Shown here: positions 45,187 through 57,702 of the stretch, in pieces
Numbering within the stretch: position 1 is the first letter of the stretch
Layout of the letters: each line of letters begins with the position of its first letter
NCBI GenBank assembly: GCA_030248215.1
Contig: JASANG010001107.1
Span: 434,001-498,000 of the forward strand
DNA length: 64,000 nt
DNA from: Enoplolaimus lenunculus
Taxonomy: Eukaryota; Nematoda; Enoplea; Enoplida; Thoracostomopsidae
Reading direction: 5' to 3'
Program-made: the position numbers and the translations under genes
Notes under the pieces: model-generated
Told to the model about the DNA's origin: nothing
What the model saw: only the letters and a program-made list of their open reading frames with translations
The model's database searches: none

Positions 45187-47103
45187 ATGCATGTTCAGCG
45201 GCTTTTTGCCATCCTTGCGACTTTTGCGCTTGTGATATTAACGCAAACCACTGCGGTGAGTATATAACATATAAATGTGTGTATCTGTATAGTTATATAT
45301 TATGTATACATGCAGGGTTGGCTTATTTCCGGAAAAATTGAATCGACCGGAAAAACGGGTTTTTTTCGTTTTTTGTATACTTTTGTTTTCTCGGTCTTTC
45401 CGGCAATTTACGAGAGGCATGTATTCAACTATTCCTCTTACTGCTTGATCCAATGGGGAAGCAAGAGTTTGTATTTAAAGGTTTAGCAGTAACATGGTGT
45501 TTGGTTTTTGACTGGCTTTGCTCGCGAGTGCTTCCACTCTATCTCGTGCGGTCCCTCATTTTACAGTAAATCAGCCTTCGCGATCACAGGAGCGTGCGAA
45601 AACACGATATTTCACGGTTTCTGCAATGTTTTGTCGCTGGTTTGCGAGTAATTGACTGATATTAGATATTAGAAGTGGTTTTTCCATTTTTTTCGTTTAT
45701 TCCACCTCCCAGGAAAAAGGGAAAAAAACCGGAAAAAACCGTTGTTCCATTGGTTTTTTCCGGTGCCTACAAGAAATATCTTCAAACTTACAACCACATA
45801 CGGTGTCACCCACGCTCAATTGATTTTTATCTATTCCGCATCGTCTTGTTGGGAAATTTTTAACTATTCCCGTGTTTTAATCGAAAAAATTTGCACAGTT
45901 TTATAAAGGTATTAAAATGCAGCTATATGCAAGTCAGCTGTGGCTGCCAAGGTTGCAAGTAGGTACAGAGGGGAGTTACAGGTGGCACAATCACCACGAC
46001 GAAAATATTCGTTCCCCACCTCCGATCTAACAAATTTTGTGCAGTCTGAAAGGAATTTGATTTGCGTCCCATTTTCCCGCTTTCTTAGCGAAAATATATA
46101 GCTGTCCCATTTTCCCGTTTTCCCAGCGAAAATTTGCAGCTGCCCCGTTTTCCCATTTGCCAGAAACAAGGCTGTCCATTTTCCCGTCTGCACTTAACGC
46201 TGCCGGCGAACTCAAAATGGTAATTTTTTGGGATTGTGAAGATAATATTTGTCACAATAGCCAAACTGCCAAACTCTGTCATTGGTCAATTCATTGGCGG
46301 ATCCAAGGGAGGAACGAAGATTAAAACCAAAATGTTGTGGTATGATGTATTGAAATTGTGTTTAACTTCTCCATCGTTTCACTCGCGAGCTTTTTTCAAT
46401 TTTCACATCGTTCGACTTCTCCAAATAGGAATTTCTAAATCCACCAGTGGGCCAACTTTCGTAGCAAAAAAATTTTGTACCGTTGCCACCTACACGCTTA
46501 AATATTTCGAGTAATTTTGAATTTAATAGCAGAAAACCTCAACCTAAAATTTGTTTACAGTTCGATGATGGATACGATTGGGGTGATGACTGGGGTGATT
46601 TCGATAGTGGCAACAACAACAACGTCGATACTCCACCACCAACAGCACCGCCGCCTAGGCCTACCCCAGCCCCTGATCGTCTAACGCATGCGCCAGTTAC
46701 CGATCCACCTAGGACGCCAGCTCCGCCAATCCCTAGTCGGCCAAACCCATCGGAAACATTTCGTCCCGATCCTCGGCCATTACAGCCCGAGAACACTAGA
46801 GGAAGCAATTCAATTCGCGAAAGGCCGGATCGCTTAGGCGGCGGCCGACGGCCGTTTTGGGCTAATTCTCCTGGCGGACAACCCATTCGGCGTCTACCGA
46901 CACCAGTCACCAGGCGCAGGGGTGAAGTATCATCGGTAAGCGGCGGATCGAGCAATGGCCGAAATAGCTTCTCGAACAACAGCAGATTTCGAACCGCGAT
47001 CATTAACAGTCGTGGATCTGGGCTTGGAGAGTCCTCTCAGGTGCGGACTTCGTCAAGACTTGGAGGCGCCCCAGGAACACCAGTCCGACCGCGGCGGTTT
47101 TGA
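45187..47103 (+). CDS. Secreted Asp/Trp-rich, Pro-rich and Arg-rich protein, unrecognised
   Basis: Two exons, 45187-45255 and 46561-47103, join in phase 0 and give 203 residues. Exon 1 is a textbook signal peptide (MHVQRLFAILATFALVILTQ then TTA), with likely cleavage at A23. The mature chain opens with an acidic, aromatic stretch (FDDGYDWGDDWGDFDSG). A proline-rich spacer of about 70 residues (TAPPPRPTPAP, TPAPPIPSRPNP) follows, then a basic Gly/Ser/Arg-rich C-terminus ending TPVRPRRF. There are no cysteines after the signal peptide and no known domain. The 1.3-kb intron contains a short TTTTCCC-type minisatellite. The strong change of charge along the chain suggests an extracellular matrix, cuticle or secretion-granule protein, but that is speculation. 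Confidence 0.72.
46030..46195. repeat. Short minisatellite in intron of the secreted-protein gene
   Basis: About four imperfect units of CCCATTTTCCCG plus CTTTCTTAGCGAAAAT / TTTCCCAGCGAAAATTTGC. The GGGAAAA/TTTTCCC motif recalls the arrays at 21-23.5 kb but the unit is different. Confidence 0.6.
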
Positions 47104-48202
47104 ACAGTGCTTTTGAAATCAATTGGTAAAAATAATTGAACATGTTGCAAATAGCTTTTTAAAGACAGTAAAGCGGAAAACTTTTCACACGTAATAATGG
47201 CTTCTAAGTGAGCAAAGAGTTTTATGTCTATTGAAATACGAAGATACTGCTTAGATGCTGTTTATGCAAAGTCTAGGTTTAGAAAATTGGTTTTATAACT
47301 CTGTTGAGTTAATTATATATAGTAATATATCATCTAAATAATATAATATATAATATATATGCCGCTTTATTTGTATTTCCGCTGGCTTGGGCCTGTTTAA
47401 GGGTACAACTTTCAGATGAATTTGTTCAATTAATCACTGTTGAATAATTTTTGTAAACAAGAAACAGCTGATCCGAGTTTGTGTTACTGGATTACTATAT
47501 ATTCATTTAAAGTTTTAAACTATGGTTTACCTAGAATAAAGCTTACATTACTGAAATTCGACGACTATGTTTTAAGTGTCCTTTCTGGAAAATCCGTACC
47601 AGTAATAAAATGTGTAGATAATGATGAGTATGTGGGTACTGGGTAGGTAGCAATAGATGTAAGAAAATTAGAAAAGCAACTGTTGTTGTACACTAAGCCT
47701 AAGCCATTACCTAAGTTTTCCCAAATCTAAGCAAAGCCTAAGACTAAGCCTCAATATTAAATGTGCGTTAAAATTCTTGCTAGTTGAGATATTGTTAAAT
47801 TGTTGTAGGCTTCGTATTTAATTCTCAATATTGCAAGTTACTCTTAAGCCATATTCACACGTGCAGGTTTTTGCAGCAAAAACTTGCACGTATAACTTGC
47901 ATATACAAGTTTGGTCACGAAGTTCTTGCAGATGCAAAATATTCACTGTAATTCATGCTATTGAATTTTATTCGCACATGTGAATGATTTCTACTCTATA
48001 CCCAATGAATATCAAAAATTTTAACCCATGGGGTTCAAATAACGCCTTGGCACATGGCGCCCATAGAATTAATGTTCCACTTAATGAAATGGAAAATTGC
48101 TTATTTTAAACTGCGCCAGCAACCATTCGAAAAGGCAATAGTACTTACCAACGATATTAAACTGAGATAGTAGAACGATTAGCTTCAAAAGCTCAATGCA
48201 AT
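47104..48202. other. 3' flank and intergenic DNA
   Basis: No exon seen. AATAAA at about 47534 could end the preceding gene. A degenerate CCTAAG tract lies at 47695-47755 and a palindromic repeat at 47853-47986. Confidence 0.45.
47853..47986. repeat. Small palindromic repeat (ATTCACACGTGC ends)
   Basis: ATTCACACGTGC at the left is inverted at the right as GCACATGTGAAT. Inside the left end, ACGTGCAGGTTTTTGC pairs with GCAAAAACTTGCACGT (15 of 16). It is probably a small MITE; no target duplication was defined. Confidence 0.6.
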
Positions 48203-48530
48203 GCTTTAATGCATCGTTCACAATAAAAAAATTTCATTTTGCCACTGAAAACATTATGAGGTAGGGTTAACACGTGTCCATTTTCAAAATTGTATTGCGT
48301 TAACCCTACCATAACGCAAAAATTGCGTTAACTCTACCCTAACGCGCGGTACAAGATGCCCTGTGACGCGTAATATAATAGGGCTGTGACATTTGCTAGG
48401 TTCGGTTAACAAACATCTGCGCTACGGTAGGGCTAACGCAAGACAATTGAGAAAATTGACACGTGTTAATCCTATCTTTTATGTTTTCGGTGGAAAAATG
48501 AAGATTTTTACTGTGAACGATGCATAACGC
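48203..48530. mobile_element. MITE with ~100-bp inverted ends
   Basis: About the first and last 115 bases are inverted copies: TGCATCGTTCACAATAAAAA, CACTGAAAACAT, GGGTTAACACGTGTCC and TTGCGTTAACCCTACC on the left. The right holds their complements with about 15% differences. The middle adds further TAACGC/GCGTTA palindromes. Target duplication unclear. Confidence 0.8.
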
Positions 48531-48747
48531 TATTGTAAAACAAAATGCCAACATTACAAATTTATATTATAGTATTTTTGTAAACAACTTTCAGTAGTGA
48601 ATTACGGGGATTTTATGATACACGACCCAATAACCGTTGTTTTGTCATGGTCAAAATTATGCGCTGCAGTCTTTTCATCCGAAGTTCACGTTTAGCAAGT
48701 CGGCATATATGATCATCTCAGCTACCTATCACACAGTTATAATAGAA

Positions 48748-51700
48748 TTATCCAAAGAAGTCGGAAGAATCAGTATCGGATTCAACAACTTTATCATTTG
48801 ATGTTTTGCTTGTTGCGGTCTCTAGAAAGCAAAGAAAACCAAGTTCTTTTGAAAATACTGTAGCGAGCCGAATAAATACGGATAATAACTAAACATGTTA
48901 TTCAACTCAAAATTGAGATAATCCAACACAGAAATACAGGATGAGCTAGCCCAACACGGAATTATCACAGTAATACACTCCGTTAAGAAATTTTCTGCAT
49001 AAAATAACTTTTACTGGTTCATTGAAAACAGATTTACTGTACATATAAACACAAAAAAATTCTAGAATTCAGCATTATATACACCGATAGTGATATTGTA
49101 AATGACACAAGCGTCTAACCTAAACTTGCGGACTTACTTCTTGCAAGAAATTGCGGTTGACCTCGTTGCGTTGTAGCTGTATTGGTATTACTTCTATGAG
49201 AAGAGCCACGGTCTTCAACATTGTCAGATCCGAAACGATCAGGAAACAGCCGAGAGAGCAAATTGTCTCTAAAAAATGTAAATGAACTCACAGAAACAAC
49301 GTGAACTAATCCACGCAAGGAATATGCTGCCTACTATTGAACGCTCAAACTAAAATTATCAACTTCGGTCCAGGTAAAAATGGCTTTTGAAAATGATGTT
49401 AGCATAAATTTGAGCATGACATTGCGAACAACAGCTACGGGCTGCAAAAACATCCAGTTTACGATTTTCTAACATCATCAGCAAAGGCAGATCAATGAGA
49501 ACCAGGGCGTGCGTTGCCCACAATCAGTAGCAGCGGCGGAGCCAGAAATTTATGAAGGGGCTATCTGGTAAAAAGAATGAAACCCAGGTTTTACTGCATG
49601 CTAGGTATATATGTACCAAATTTTTGAGAGGGATAAATTGCAAGGTAAGCACCATACCATTTTATTACAAAAAAATTTTTAACGAAGCGGCGTACGCCGC
49701 TTCTCTGGATCCGCTATTGCACAGTAGCCCTGAAAATTTCAAAGTGCAAATTGTTCGTCTGCTGAAGTTTAAAATATCTGTTATTAGCTGAACAGTTAAC
49801 GAAATAGATGTTTAGCTAAAGTACACTTTATAACTTTAATAATTCACAACGCGAAAAGTAGTAACGCGCAAAGCCAGAATGAAATCCTAAATGCAATATT
49901 GCAGCAATTTTATCTAATTTCTATTAACTATCAAATTTTCTATCTCAAAGTTGAATCATTCTTGCCAAAGGAGTGGATACAGAATTTAACGGTAGTCCGC
50001 ATGCTGCTATGACACAGATAGAAGCTCAACTGATGCCACTCAACTCGGAGCGTTTTTCGGTTTTATATTTCACCAAGTTTTTTAATTTAATACGAGAGGG
50101 GATCACGCACACCCAATAAGACCCCAGATCCATCAATTATTAACCTGTTTGCTTCATTATCACTAGTTTTGCTCGAGTTGTTGAGACTTTTGACATTATC
50201 TCCATTACCCGAAACAACGGTAGTCGCAGGTTTAGACGTTATCACTTTAGCTGGAGCAACGGCAATCACCTGTGGACGCTTTGTTTCGCCTTGTGCGACA
50301 ACTGCCGCGCCAAGCTTATCGTCAGCTTTTCCACTGCCAACGGAGCTTAGTGGCTGTCGTTCGGCAGTTGAGGCGTTTCCAGATTGGGGCGACATCTTGG
50401 ACTCTGGGTGAATCCCTGATGGTCGGAGTAATTGGTCAATGAATTCAGAATCGGACGAAGATTGATCTGATTGCGATGCAGACGATGTTTGTGATTTGGG
50501 CCTGTAATTTTTGCTCATGATGTAAAAATTTGAGCATTAGCGCAATCGTTAACATTAAAAGATACCAGTCAATGTGAGTAGTAATACCCCCGCCGTGGGA
50601 CCCAAGGCGGTGATATTACTACTAATGTGGTTGCAAGATTGCCGACTGAAACGTTTTCAAATAAAGCAATGCAACAGAATTCTTTTCGTTTAGGATTTTT
50701 ACTCTGTTGCATTTTCGTTGCATCAACTTGTTTGCAACAAGACGGTAATCAAATTGCATACAACGGCGTCCCAGCTTTAATATTTATCGATAACAAAGGT
50801 TCGTTGCATTTTTGACCAAAGATCGACTCGTGATCACCAGAAGTTTTGTTTGTAGAACTTAAATTTATGCCCACTGGTATAGTGGACAGAAGCCTAAATT
50901 CCTATTTAAAATACTTGAGATTTTCGATAAATTTACATAATGGAGCAAGGTAATAAGTAGTGTTCCGGTCTCTAAGTGCCTCAGTATCCTTGTATATATC
51001 TCTGTCGCAGTGTTTGAAAATGTCTGCAAGGTTGTGTTAAGCTAGCCTGAATGTCCTGTAGAATATCATATGACACTAAAATTTAAAGTTTGAATTCTTT
51101 GCACTTAGGAATATATTTAGGCAGAACTTTCACCAGAAACCGAAAAATAGAAGCTAATTTACCTCGTATTCGAAATCACTTTACAGCTAAATTATCTGGT
51201 TTTTGTTTAGTTCGTGCGCATAAATTACATTGTCCTGCATAATATCACGTGATTTTCGGCAGAATTTCGGAATATCATATGATACTCCCATTAATGTCCC
51301 GCACTATCATGTGACATATGGCTGTATGTATGCGATGCTTTCTGGAGAAGAGGAATTTGTAAGCCAATATCATGTGACAATCACATTAATTCCGTCTACA
51401 AACCGTTATTCAGATTACAAAATTTTATGTTCAAGTCGAATCAACATGAAATGTGTTCCGGGATGCCCCAGTTATAACGTGAACCAGCATTAAGTTAATA
51501 AGAGCTTTAAAACTATCAGCTATTCAATGGTGCTAAAATCTCGATTCACTGCGTTTTGATATTCCCGAGGCATAAAATTCAGAAAATTATCATTCATAAC
51601 ACTGTCGACAGCTGCTAGCGATGTTAAAACAAGAAAACACAAGAGAATATGGGGAATATATTCGGCTCAAATTTCAGTAGATAATGAATAAGACACTTTT

Positions 51701-54700
51701 ATACATTCTATAGAATCATTTGTAACGGATAAAAAGCCTAAGTTCGTGGTTAAGTGCACCATCTTCATATATGCTGCGCAAATGACAAAAAAGTCCATGT
51801 TGCAATACGAGACGTTAACATTACACTGGTCGAAACAACGCTGACGCTTAACCTTTTACTATTTTTGGATGCGAATTCAGTTCGTCTAACAAATTCTATC
51901 TTACTGTGGATTTGGTAAATTTTAAGTATTTGTGGCGGTCATAAATTAATTAATGTACTCCGCAAGTATAGGAGGTTCGGCTAGCAATTTAGGCTCGTTC
52001 GCTCAGCGAAACAATTCTGACCAAGTTCGAAACTATAAATTTCGATTTTTTTATTTGTTTTTGCCCTATATTCGTACACAAAAATTCTGATAAACCTCAC
52101 AGAAATGCGGTTGCACTAAGCTGCAACGGTCTGCCGACGCCTATCAACAGCTTACTTGTCAGCTTTGCTAGCGACTTTGACAGTTTTCGCCGTAGAACTG
52201 CTGGTCGCACTTTTGGCGGCTGTATTCTTATCTCGAGATTTATCTGAACCGGTGCGATGTTGCGATTCAGAGATTGCATTTGGCTTTGCAGGTCGTTCGG
52301 TTGCTGAACAAAAACAATAACGATAACAGCATCAATTAGGGCATAGTCAAAAATTAAAATTTTGCACATAATGCAATCAGTTTTTGTAGTGATAAAATTC
52401 AGTAAGGCCGTCTCAAATATTAATCATCCTATTCGGCTAACTATCAGACACTGTTAAATAGTGGTGGGCAACGGATATTTTTTCATATCCCGATATCCGG
52501 CAATTTTTAACGAATATTTATCCGGATATCCGTAATTTAATTTCTATTCCGGACAAACGAAACTTTTGGTTTAGAAGTTTGCTACTGCCTGATAGCTTTA
52601 CAGAACCAAAAACAGTGCCAATATGTTAATGCGACGTATTTGAAAATGATTGCCAGCTATACCCTTAATTAATATATTTGTTAATACACAAATTATACGT
52701 ATTGTTACAAAATTTGTAGTTTTGATTCCGAATCCGGTTTAATCCAGTTTCATTTTGCACCCTGCTGCACATGCTAATTGATGAAAATTGATTAACGCGC
52801 AATATATTTCATGTATTTGTGTGGGCCCCCAAAACAAATATCCTGGCTACGCCGATTGTACCTGTGCCGCATAACTTAAAAATCTGAGAACGCTGCAGTT
52901 CTCTGCATGATTAAAACGTTAAAATACATTTATTGAAAATTAAACAAGATTAGATCATGATGGAGGACACTAAGCCTGTGTCTCAAGCACCCGCGACGAG
53001 TGTTTCAAAAATATAAGTTTTGACTTCACGCCGTGGTTATGTCATGACCAGCCCTTGAAATTAACATAACTTTTGATATGTCGTTTTAGTCAAAAAACCA
53101 TTCGCGTTTGGGTTTCAAACAAACATTTTACACAACAGCTTTCATCATCGAGTTCTTTAATCTTGAATTAATATTTGTAAGCGATTTTTTCTTACCCATA
53201 ATAAGATTATCAAACGTTCCGCTGCTTGAGCTTCTGTCATCGTCGCTGCTTTTTGATTGGCGATCTCCGCGTACAATATTCATCATTGAGGCGTAGCTTT
53301 CTGCTGAAATATTTTGCTCTTTGATTATTATTTCTAAACTAAGGAATATAATCTGAAGCATTCTTATGTCATATTGATAGTAATGTTTTACCGCGATGAC
53401 GGTAATAAACAAACTAACGTATAGTATAATCGAAACAGCAAACAACGATGCTTGTTCTGAGAAAACTATCGGAGTTCGAGATCCAATTTTTGCACAAATA
53501 AATACTAGATAATGAGCTGCTTGGTGTAGGTTAAAAGCTTTCTCTGTTACGTTTTGGCTTTATATGGTACCTAGAAATCCTGCAACTTGTGGCTATCTGA
53601 TTCAATAATTTTCTATACAGACGCAAATGTCGATAAATTTTTAAGCACAAAATTGTGCTATCACCCAAACTGTTCGAGTAACCAACATTTATTTCAATTT
53701 TACGGCAGCCATTCGATGTCCTACGAAACGATTCCCTACAAATTCCAGCCATTTTTTCTTATTGTGACAACAATAGCGTACATGAAACCAACAAATTTAC
53801 ACGGTAATCATCGCCGACAATGGCAGATACAACGGGACAACCAAGGCTTAGGACCCCCAACAGCGCGTTACGATATACCAAAATTGTTTGGCTTCTCGCT
53901 CATTTCGCTAGCGAGATATTTTCATTATTATTTATCACGTGGTCTTCATCACTAGAAATTTTCTGGATCAGTAACTGATCATTGAACTAACCAGGCAAAT
54001 CCTTATTAACATTCGCCATTGCATTTTTCGTTCCACGTACGTTACTCTTCGAGAATCCACTGGTACTTTGCAACATTTGAGACGCTGCGCTAACATCATC
54101 TTGCGAAGAATCACTGAAACTAGCACTCGTTTTGATAGATTTCGGTCTTCCGTTCAGCGGCTGCGGCTTTGATTTATCTTTCTCTTTTCCGCTATGATCT
54201 GTTGCTCCTCCAAAGCTGTTTTTATCGTCACCGCTGTCATTCGATACAGTTTCTTGATCACCGAAATCAAATCGAGGTTTTCCAAACACGGTTTTCGTTC
54301 CGTTAGTTTCAGATTTCTCCAGTTTAGGATTAGATTCGATCTTGTTTTCTTTGTGTCCATCCATAGTGTCGCTTAACAACTGTGATGTTGTTATGGACGC
54401 ATCAACTTTGTTTCGATCACCCGTTCCAACGTGTGATAGTTGTGTTTGGCTTTTTAGAGTCAAAATATCTGATAGCGTCTTGGATTTTTGTTCCTCTCGA
54501 GAATGAAATAGGCGCTGTTGCTGCTGCTGTTGTTGTTGTTGTTGTTGTGTTTGACCAGGTGGAGCCTGAGCCGAAGGGATCGCTTCGGTAAGGATTGCAG
54601 CCAAACTATCGATACTTTGACGCAATTGACCAATTTCTGAACGCAATATGCCCATATCATTGTTAGCGTTGTGAGAATGTGATGCGAAAGGCAACGCTTG

Positions 54701-55820
54701 TTCAATGCTACGTACCGAAGCACGGCGCATAAATGTAGTCGTGGCGCCGCCACTTGGAAACATCTGATCTGCTCGTGAACGTGTAAATGCGGCTGATTTT
54801 GGTAACTAAAAATAGTAGTGTGTAGACTTTGAAACGAAATTCGCTTTTGTATGAGCATATTTGAGTATATTTGCTTGGCTAAACATTAATAGCATGGGTT
54901 TGGCAGTTCGGAAACAGTAAAATATCTGCCTGCATAGAGACATTTAAACGACAAAGTTTACACGATTTTATTCTGAGATCCAGATAAAGTTGTGAAAACT
55001 TGTCTGATATACCAAAATATCTTGGTTTGGTTTTCGGAAGAAAGCGGTAAATCTGATTCACAAGTATATACGAGTAAAATTTGGAACTACTCGTTGACAA
55101 TTTAAGTATTAACAGTACAGGAACATAGTTAGCTCACCTTGCCGAGGGGTGGCTAAAAAGTTTTTCAGGGTGGCATACAAGGGTTTTCCTTTATTTACAA
55201 GCAAGATTGAAAATTTTCTTAGAGGCCAAAGTTTTTGTAGGGGGACGGCTGAGCTCTCCGTAATAAGTTTTAGTAAAAACATTGAACAAGTTTACCTGAA
55301 CCTGTGTTATGTTGCAGTTCCAAGTTGGATATTTTTTCTCCAAATAACTAATATATTCGTTCTGAAAACGTTTCAGAAATATATAGAACACTTTACAACC
55401 GCTGTGCTCTGCAAATTGCGCAGTGTTCAACTGTTCAATAATGGTACACCTAGTTATTCGCAATACAAAATCTTCATAAAACTTGTGAGACCCCTAGGAC
55501 TCAAAAAGTAAGCTTGTAGCAAAAGTTCGCTGTGGCGTCCAATAATCGAACCTTAGATTAAAATTTGACCTCAGATCAAATAAAAAATGTTCATGTATAT
55601 GACAAAGGGCTATTAGAGTCATTTCTACGAGATCAAACAAACTCACCCTGTCTTCGACACCCCGAATTAGTCTAATTTCAGCCATACTTAGTCTGGCTTG
55701 AACTTGTGAAAAACCGCGTTGCAATTCACGATTACGATCTGCAATTGCACGTTCTTTTGCTAAAACACTTGTGATGAATGTGGTCTGCTCGCTTGTAACA
55801 GCAAAACCCTGTGAGCCCAT
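48748..55820 (-). CDS. Unrecognised 601-residue Ser/Gln-rich protein with N-terminal coiled coil
   Basis: Seven minus-strand exons, 55647-55820, 53992-54805, 53196-53303, 52156-52303, 50145-50501, 49138-49268 and 48748-48821, join in frame through phases 0, 1, 1, 2, 2 and 1. Residues 1-58 look alpha-helical (TFITSVLAKERAIADRNREL, then QVQARLSMAEIRLIRGVEDR). A second helical stretch with coiled-coil character is at about 108-135 (GILRSEIGQLRQSIDSLAAI), followed by an 11-Gln run at about 145-155. The rest is hydrophilic, Ser/Thr/Lys/Asp-rich and probably disordered. It has a short conserved-looking DNLLSRLFPDRFGSDN motif near the C-terminus and an acidic end (ESDTDSSDFFG). There is no signal peptide or membrane segment. 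I do not recognise the family; an adaptor or scaffold role would be a guess. The start is the only in-frame ATG of the first exon. Confidence 0.82.
49530..49722. repeat. Small MITE-like insertion in intron of the 48.7-55.8-kb gene
   Basis: AGCAGCGGCGGAGCCAGA on the left is loosely inverted on the right (GCAATAGCGGATCCAGA on the minus strand). CAGTAGC lies at both outer edges (49525-49531 and 49722-49728). The GCGGATCC-type end is common in hAT-like elements. Confidence 0.6.
50577..50623. repeat. 47-bp near-perfect hairpin
   Basis: AGTAGTAATACCCCCGCCG, TGGG and then ACCCAAGGCGGTGATATTAC with TACT form inverted arms with about three mismatches and almost no loop. It lies about 75 bases from an intron acceptor of the minus-strand gene. 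It could be a solo mini-element or an intronic RNA structure. Confidence 0.75.
51068..51380. promoter_or_regulatory. Cluster of TATCA[CT][GA]TGA palindromes
   Basis: Five related 10-mers occur in about 310 bases: ATCATATGAC (51066-51075), ATCACGTGAT (51243-51252), ATCATATGAT (51275-51284), ATCATGTGAC (51307-51316) and ATCATGTGAC (51370-51379). Cores are CATATG, CACGTG or CATGTG, which fit the E-box CANNTG. They are intronic to the minus-strand gene. Confidence 0.45.
52455..52765. repeat. Decayed CCGGATATCC-related MITE
   Basis: CGGATATTTTTTCATATCCC, GATATCCGGCAATTTTTAAC and ATCCGGATATCCG at the left; AATCCGGTTTAATCCAG and TTTTGCACCCTG at the right. The termini (TGGGCAACGG / CAGGGTGCAAAATG) are inverted only in part. 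It lies in an intron of the minus-strand gene. Confidence 0.5.
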
Positions 55821-57702
55821 CGTGGCAAATAAAATTATACAATTTTAGTTGTTCTGATTAATCTAAAACTGCATTGTAAACACTTCAACGAAACCATGTT
55901 TTTTCAGTTTCACGGTCAAAGAGTCCACCTGAGTATACAAACTAAGATTCTTCTTTATAAACACCTTCTCGATACGACTTGGAGGGCGGTGTACAGCCAC
56001 ATTAACCCAAAGAAATTGCTCTGGTGATCGTAATAACAGCTTAATAATTCTATATTAATGTTTTTGTGCTCGGCTAATTTGTTCACTTCGTTTAATGCTT
56101 AATAGTTTAATCTCATTCTGATTGCTAAATTTTTCACTGCCATCACAATACCAGTTGCTTAACATATATTTTTTGAGCTTTATCAACCAAAATTTATATT
56201 ACAATTTAAATGTTTTATGAAAGATGAGCATTGAACAGTGCATCATGTTGTTCAGAACAGACTCTACTATCATACAGCTGTCAACAACGAAACCGTCCCA
56301 ACCCCCACACAAAATATACAAGGCCGAAGTTTTAGTGTTCTCCATTGTACGATATCGATCCTATTGATTATTTCAAAACGTTTATGGATCACTCGATGAT
56401 CGAAAACATGGTGTAACAGACAAACGCATGCATCGTTTAAAAGTAAACATCAAACAGAGCTTGGAGTGTTGCTTGCGTCGACGAGCTTGTCAGAAATGGA
56501 ACAACTTTTAGGTCAGTTATTGATTATGGCGACTGTTAGAATGCCCGAAGTTCGGTAGCATTTGTTTAAATCGAACGAGAATTCCAGACACATCTGCAGT
56601 GCTAAGTGGTGGAGTAAAAACAGGGTTAAACTGTTGGAGGCACATTTGCACTTCAATGATTAGTCCAAGTTGGGCAATAATATAAAATGTTCATAAGCTG
56701 CTTAAAGTTAAATCCGTTCGTGGCTGTCGCAGATATAGCTTTGGAAACATGGGCCGAAGATTGCCGCAAGCGAAAACGGAGTCACCACCCGAGGGCGACG
56801 ACAGAAACGTTTCTTGCTCGACTGTTCAAGTATGGAAGCAGATACTAAACAAATTCTAGCATTGAGTTAAAGTATCGAGCTCAATATCGTATAAATATAT
56901 AGGTATATTGGTTGGTACAATGCGACTGCTACCTTTTGGTAGCATGGCACAGATAAAAAATCACAAATTTGATACATGAACAAAGTTGCTCGAGACCAAC
57001 TTCTCGAAATTTAGTCCATGATTGAGCTACAGTTTGCCGGTTCCCTGTGTTGTTATATTCCGATATTAAACGTCGGATAACAAAGATTAAAATTTCCATT
57101 GTGCTTAATCTACTATAGCACCATGTTAATGTTTACTTTTGAAGTCGTCCCGTTTTCCAGCTTGACTGTACTAGAGTTGGCCTAGGTTTCAGAGTGATTT
57201 TTATTGCTTAATAGGATAGGCTTTGTTTTACGTTTGTCACCCCGAAGCTTAGTAGTATGTTTAGGTTACTGTGTATGCCTCGAAAATTGACACCGGCCAA
57301 TTTTTTAATCCAAACATAAGATCGCGCATGCCGTTGACAGTATGGCAAGTCATGTTGCTAGCAGTTTACACATTTAACGCACATACAAATCTGAAGAATT
57401 TCTTAACTGCTATGACATACTGTGAACTGCTGGACCAAAGGATGAACCAGACCTAAAATTTTGCTATTTATACATCAAACTTCATGGCAGAATCTAGAGC
57501 TTTGCACCTTGCACGTCTTCTAACCCTGGGCCTTTTTATGCCGGACCCTTTCTAATCGGAGATTTTAGAGTCGCAACTACGGTCCTGTGATGTTCAGCAG
57601 TTTCGCCAGAGGGCATAGCTCAGGCAATAGCTTTTTCGAGCGAGCGCATCAAATGCGAAGAAGTTGTTGCATTTATGTGCCAGCGGATTACTCAAATCTG
57701 CG
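55821..57702. other. Gene-free stretch upstream of the minus-strand gene
   Basis: No exon-like frames. The first several hundred bases should include the promoter of the 48.7-55.8-kb gene; no specific element was recognised. Degenerate TTAGG sequence occurs near 57180-57265. Confidence 0.45.

Noticed and set aside
46539-47003. 154-codon minus-strand frame
   Set aside because: Antisense shadow of the Pro/Arg-rich exon of the secreted-protein gene.
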